Source: Chromatiaceae bacterium (GTDB lineage Bacteria > Pseudomonadota > Gammaproteobacteria > Chromatiales > Chromatiaceae). From it: 64,000 nt of DNA. The position numbers and the translations under genes were made by a program. The notes beneath the pieces were generated by a model that was not told where the DNA came from, ran no database searches, and was given only the letters and a program-made list of their open reading frames with translations. The DNA is taken from the NCBI GenBank assembly GCA_016714645.1, contig JADKCI010000004.1:310001-374000 (forward strand). Direction: 5' to 3'. Positions within the stretch are counted from its first letter, which is position 1, and every line of letters starts with the position of its first letter. Positions 60,479 through 64,000 of this stretch are shown one piece after another.

Positions 60479-61864
60479 TCAGATCAACAGGGAGTAGCCG
60501 AGCCCGGCCAAGGCACTGACGCCGATAACCGGGATGATACCGATCCTGTAGCGCCACAGGGCGAGGAAGGCGGCGAGGGTGATGCCCAGCGAGAACCACT
60601 CGAAGCGCCCGGCGAAGGGGGCGGAGTCCGTGGCTTCAGGCCACAACACCTGCCAGGCGAAGAACAGGGCCAGGTTTAGGATCACGCCCACCACGGCGGC
60701 GGTGATGCCGGTCAGCGGCGCGGTGAACTTCAGGTCATGCCGGGTCGCCTCGACCATCGGGGCACCCACCAGAATGAAGAGGAAGGAGGGCAGGAAGGTG
60801 AAGAAGGTCGCGACACTCGCCCCGGCGATGCCGGCCAGGACTAGGGCGTCGGGACCGAACAACTCCTTGGTCCAGCCACCGACGAAGCCGACGAAGGCGA
60901 CCACCATGATCAGCGGCCCGGGGGTGGTTTCCCCCAGGGCCAAGCCGTCGATCATCTGCTGACCCGTCAGCCAACCGTGGGTCTCCACGCCACCCTGATA
61001 GACATAGGGCAGCACCGCGTAAGCGCCGCCGAAGGTCACCAGGGCCGCCTTGGTGAAGAACCAACCCATCTGGGTGAGCGGCCCGGCCCAGTCGTAGGCT
61101 AGGTATAGGGAACCCTCCACGAGGGTCCAGATCCCCAGGCCCACCAGGCTGTAGACCAGGGTGCGCGGCCAGGAGAAGCCGGCATGCTCCGGCGTCGGGG
61201 TGTGGTCGTCGATCAGGGCCGGGCCATGGCTCTTGTTCGAGGCGCCGTGACTGCCGCCGGTCTTGAACGCGTCCGGGGCAAGGCGTCCGCCAAGGTAGCC
61301 GATGATTCCCGCCGCCAGCACGATGTAAGGGAAAGGAATATTCAGCGCAAAGATCCCCACGAAGGCCGCCGCGGCCATGGCCCACAGGACCCCGTTGCGC
61401 AGCACCCGGGAGCCGATGCGCCAGGCGGCGAAGACTACGATGGCGGTCACCGCCGGCTTGATTCCATGAAGGATGCCCGCCACCACGGGCACGTCGCCAT
61501 AGGCCAAATAGACCCAGGTCAGGGCGATCAGGATACCGAGCGACGGCAGCACGAACAGGACCCCAGCCAGGATGCCCCCCAGGGTGCCGTGCATCAGCCA
61601 GCCGATGTAGGTCGCGAGCTGCTGTGCCTCGGGGCCCGGCAGGACCATGGTGTAATTCAGGGCATGCAGGAAGCGATGCTCGCTGATCCAGCGCCGACGT
61701 TCTACCAAGTCCGTGTGCATCATGGCGATCTGCCCCGCCGGGCCGCCGAAGCTCACGAAGCCGAGTTTGAACCAATAGAGGAAAGCCTCGTACAGCGAGA
61801 CCGGGGCGGGTGGCGCGATTGGCGGTGCCGGGGCCGTGTGCATCGCCTCTGGGGTTAAGGACAT
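60479..61864 (-). CDS. chrA: ChrA chromate-type ion transporter
   Basis: 461-residue inner-membrane protein made of two homologous CHR halves. First half: FKLGFVSFGGPAGQIAMMH, PGPEAQQLATYIGW; second half: FFTKAALVTFGGAYAVLPYV, GLALGETTPGPLIMVVAFVG. These are the paired FGGP/PGP motifs of the chromate ion transporter family, which exports chromate and probably handles sulfate-like oxyanions. The ATG at 61864 has an AGAGGT ribosome site; a longer frame upstream is Pro/Gly-rich. A hairpin (61959-61974) lies between this gene and the next upstream gene. No chrB regulator is in view. Confidence 0.92.
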   Translation of the reverse strand: MSLTPEAMHTAPAPPIAPPAPVSLYEAFLYWFKLGFVSFGGPAGQIAMMHTDLVERRRWISEHRFLHALNYTMVLPGPEAQQLATYIGWLMHGTLGGILAGVLFVLPSLGILIALTWVYLAYGDVPVVAGILHGIKPAVTAIVVFAAWRIGSRVLRNGVLWAMAAAAFVGIFALNIPFPYIVLAAGIIGYLGGRLAPDAFKTGGSHGASNKSHGPALIDDHTPTPEHAGFSWPRTLVYSLVGLGIWTLVEGSLYLAYDWAGPLTQMGWFFTKAALVTFGGAYAVLPYVYQGGVETHGWLTGQQMIDGLALGETTPGPLIMVVAFVGFVGGWTKELFGPDALVLAGIAGASVATFFTFLPSFLFILVGAPMVEATRHDLKFTAPLTGITAAVVGVILNLALFFAWQVLWPEATDSAPFAGRFEWFSLGITLAAFLALWRYRIGIIPVIGVSALAGLGYSLLI

Positions 61865-62001
61865 GGGGATACCTCTGGGATTGGGTCTTGGTTTGAAGAC
61901 GGGGGGCGGGTCACCGCCACCCCGGCGCGCTAGGCAGGTCCAGCCGGTTGCCCACCCCCACCGGCAGGCCGGTGACACCCATGATGATGCTCAACACCCA
62001 C

Positions 62002-62463
62002 TTAGGGGCGCTTGGCCCGGGACCGCTTGCGCCCCTGGAAGGCGGCGATCTGCTGGAGGATGGGCTGGAAGGGGATCTTGGCCAGGTCGCCGAAGCGGTC
62101 GCTGGCGGCGTCCAGGACCTGGTCGATGTCGGGGATGTGAACGGGCACCGACTGATCGGGCTCCAGGGCGGCGTGGAGGCCGCGCAGGCCACCGACCTGC
62201 ACGCGCATGGCCTGGGCGTGAGGTAGGGAGGGGCGCTGGTCGGTGGCCTTGAGGGCGAAGCGGGCGTTTCGACGGACCAGGGCCAGGAAGGCCTCGCAGC
62301 GGGTCTGGGAGGCCGGGGCGCCGCAGCGCACGCCTTCGCGCTCGGCGATGCAGAAGCGCTGGGCGTGACGACAGTCGCCGTTGCGGGTGAGGAGGGTCTT
62401 CTCGTAGGGACAGCCCTGCTCCCTGATGGCCTGATAGGCCTGGCGGAACATCTCTTGGTCCAT
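62002..62463 (-). CDS. Cys-rich hypothetical protein
   Basis: 153-residue cytosolic protein with five Cys in its first 60 residues (positions about 18, 31, 38, 48, 56: GCPYEK, GDCRHAQRFC, VRCGAP, RCEAF). This spacing could bind a metal or an iron-sulfur cluster. The remainder is helical and basic, ending KRSRAKRP. It lies 20 bases downstream of hslR in a grxC-hslR group on the same strand, so a redox or translation-stress role is possible. I do not recognise the family. Confidence 0.7.
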   Translation of the reverse strand: MDQEMFRQAYQAIREQGCPYEKTLLTRNGDCRHAQRFCIAEREGVRCGAPASQTRCEAFLALVRRNARFALKATDQRPSLPHAQAMRVQVGGLRGLHAALEPDQSVPVHIPDIDQVLDAASDRFGDLAKIPFQPILQQIAAFQGRKRSRAKRP

Positions 62464-62483
62464 GGGTGGGCTCTGGCTCCTGG

Positions 62484-62939
62484 TCAGGTCCGTATCGGGG
62501 GCTGGGTCTCCCCCTTGTCGGTGAAGCGGTCGATCTGGCGCCGGTCACGCTTGGTGGGGCGGCCGGGGCGGTCGGCGAGGGTCCCCAGCTCCCGGCGCTC
62601 CCGCGCCAGGGCCTGGCGGCGCTCGCGGCTAGCCTCGCCTTCCGCGTAGAGGAGGGCGGCCTCGGCGGCGGGGCGGCGCTGGGGGGCGAGGGCCAGTACC
62701 AGAACCTCCCAGACCAGGGAGTCCTTGTGGATGATCAGGCGTGCACCGGGGCGGATGGGACGGCCGGGCTTGGCGCCCTGGCCCTCGACCTCGATCTTGC
62801 CGCCATTGATGGCCTCGGCGGCCAGTTGGCGGGTCTTGAAGAAGCGCGCGGCCCAGAGCCACTTGTCCAGGCGCTGCCCCTCGGCGGCGGCGGGCGCCCC
62901 GGTTCCCGGACCCCCTGGCGAGCGGGCGGCCTGGCTCAT
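62484..62939 (-). CDS. hslR: Heat-shock protein 15 (Hsp15, S4 domain)
   Basis: 151-residue RNA-binding protein. S4 domain QRLDKWLWAARFFKTRQLAA and INGGKIEVEGQGAKPGRPIR (residues about 21-75), then a basic helical tail. Hsp15 rescues stalled 50S ribosomal subunits that carry nascent chains after heat stress. It is slightly longer than E. coli HslR (133) because of a Gly/Pro/Ala N-terminal extension. Its ATG overlaps the grxC stop by four bases (ATGA), so the two are coupled. Confidence 0.9.
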   Translation of the reverse strand: MSQAARSPGGPGTGAPAAAEGQRLDKWLWAARFFKTRQLAAEAINGGKIEVEGQGAKPGRPIRPGARLIIHKDSLVWEVLVLALAPQRRPAAEAALLYAEGEASRERRQALARERRELGTLADRPGRPTKRDRRQIDRFTDKGETQPPIRT

Positions 62940-63190
62940 AGGCCGAGCCGGGGGTCGAGTTCGCCGCGGGCCTCCAGGGTCGCCAGGTCGTCGTAGCCAC
63001 CCACGTGATAATCGTCGATGAAGATCTGGGGCACGGTCCGGCGCTGACTGCGCCGCATCATGAGGCGCATCTGCTCGGCATCCAGATCGACGCGGACCTC
63101 CTGGTAATCCACGCCCTTGCGCCGCAAGAGGTGCTTGGCGCGGTCGCAATAGGGACACAGAAGGGTGGAATAAATCATTACGGTGGGCAT
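62936..63190 (-). CDS. grxC: Glutaredoxin 3
   Basis: 84-residue dithiol glutaredoxin. Active site CPYC at residues 12-15, cis-Pro motif TVPQIFID and glutathione-binding GGYDDL. It reduces protein disulfides with glutathione. Length matches the family (about 83). Coupled to hslR downstream. Confidence 0.94.
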   Translation of the reverse strand: MPTVMIYSTLLCPYCDRAKHLLRRKGVDYQEVRVDLDAEQMRLMMRRSQRRTVPQIFIDDYHVGGYDDLATLEARGELDPRLGL

Positions 63191-63361
63191 CTTGGTTGCC
63201 TGCGATTTTCGTTTTTCAAGGTCGGGAATGGCCTGGCCGGTTGAAATTGGCGCTGCGGGCCGGAATTAAAGTCTTATGTTTGGCACCTCGGGGTCCCCTT
63301 GCCCTTGTAATGCCCGGTCCCCGCTCCGTCAAGGCGTTTCATCACTCGCGCGAGGAGTCCC

Positions 63362-64000
63362 ATGCCCAGCACCGCCCCCACCCTCATCCGTCTCGCGGAC
63401 TACCGCTCCCCCGATTTCCTCATTGACACCGTGGCGCTGAGCTTCCGGTTGGCGGCGGCGGAGACCCAGGTGGCGGCCACTCTGGAACTGCGCCGCAACC
63501 CGGCGGCGACGCGGGGTGATGGCGGCCTGAGGCTGGATGGGGAGGGGCTCGAACTGGAAGGGATCGCCCTGGACGGCCGGGAACTGGTACCTCATGAATA
63601 TGCTGTCGATGACGAAGCCCTGACCCTCTTCCAGGTGCCGGACCGGTTTCGCCTAGAGACGCGGGTGCGTATCCACCCCGACCGGAATACCGCCCTGGAG
63701 GGTCTGTATCTCTCCAATGGCATGCTCTGCACCCAATGCGAGGCGCAGGGCTTTCGCCGTATCACCTATTTCCTGGATCGCCCCGATGTCATGGCCCGCT
63801 TCTCCGTCAGCCTGGAGGCGGACCGGGGCCAGTATCCGGTCCTGCTCGCCAATGGCAATCCGGCCGGGACCGAGGAGCTGCCGGATGGCCGCCATCGGGC
63901 CTGCTGGGATGATCCCTTTCCCAAGCCCAGTTATCTCTTCGCTCTGGTCGCGGGGGATCTGAGTCGGGTCTCGGACCGCTTTCGCACCGCCTCCGGGCGG
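63362..64000 (+). CDS. pepN: aminopeptidase N (M1), 3' partial
   Basis: The first 213 codons of PepN; the gene continues beyond the window. Family sequence LIRLADYRSPDFLIDTVALS, then the highly conserved CTQCEAQGFRRITYFLDRPD and PKPSYLFALVAGDL. The zinc-binding HExxH motif lies further downstream, outside the window. GAGGAG precedes ATG 63362 by five bases. PepN degrades short peptides in the cytosol. Confidence 0.94.
   Translation, partial: MPSTAPTLIRLADYRSPDFLIDTVALSFRLAAAETQVAATLELRRNPAATRGDGGLRLDGEGLELEGIALDGRELVPHEYAVDDEALTLFQVPDRFRLETRVRIHPDRNTALEGLYLSNGMLCTQCEAQGFRRITYFLDRPDVMARFSVSLEADRGQYPVLLANGNPAGTEELPDGRHRACWDDPFPKPSYLFALVAGDLSRVSDRFRTASGR

Noticed and set aside
1..64000. tRNA, rRNA, CRISPR array or complete insertion sequence
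   Set aside because: None was found on reading; there are no spaced direct repeats of CRISPR type and no transposase with terminal inverted repeats.

Overview
The window is GC-rich and densely coded, with gammaproteobacterial gene neighbourhoods: ybgC-tolQRAB-pal-cpoB, lapB-pyrF-galU, gatB, grxC-hslR and pepN. Together with the very large cyclic-glucan-synthase-type protein and the TRAP, Kup and ChrA transporters, this suggests a member of the purple-sulfur-bacterial lineage (Chromatiaceae-like). No photosynthesis, sulfur-oxidation or rRNA gene lies in the window, so that placement is inference. No tRNA, CRISPR array or complete insertion sequence was seen.

Layout. 1-6.8 kb: end of a TRAP transporter, then a signalling cassette (2-TM protein, symporter-fused histidine kinase, lone receiver, CBS/DUF294 protein). 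6.8-10.7 kb, minus strand: gatB, a low-GC acyltransferase, rlmI. 10.8-14.2 kb: an accessory strip of toxin-antitoxin-type genes (HicB, Uma2, RHH/ParE, DUF4160/DUF2442, HigA), in which several toxin or partner genes survive only as short remnants. 14.4-21.3 kb: a surface-protein island (DUF1566 protein, 1531-aa DUF1566-RHS protein with a low-GC C-terminal tail, Calx-beta repeat protein), followed by more toxin-antitoxin debris to 22.2 kb. 22.3-27.9 kb: the Tol-Pal envelope operon; tolA carries an apparent frameshift. 27.9-33.5 kb: secreted unknown, SDR, LapB, PyrF (apparent frameshift), GalU, CDF transporter. 33.5-39.2 kb: OprB porin, GH5 lipoprotein, short CorA-like protein, Kup. 39.2-49.1 kb, minus strand: decayed amidase, a 51-aa ORF, and a sensory operon reading solute-binding protein, hybrid kinase, 86-aa ORF, second hybrid kinase; the second kinase is broken by six lesions. 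49.9-60.2 kb: 2.9-kilo-residue glucan synthase/phosphorylase with two small stress-type genes and a divergent Crp-family regulator. 60.5-64 kb: chrA, a Cys-rich unknown, hslR, grxC, and the start of pepN.

Main points for a second look: repeated loss of toxins with retention of antitoxins around the RHS island; the unrecognised RHS C-terminus without an evident immunity gene; the orphan binding protein paired with two Cache-type hybrid kinases and a tightly coupled 86-aa ORF; and the symporter-kinase/receiver/DUF294 cassette. The tolA and pyrF frameshifts may be sequence errors, because an 8.7-kb frame and a 4.6-kb frame nearby are intact.
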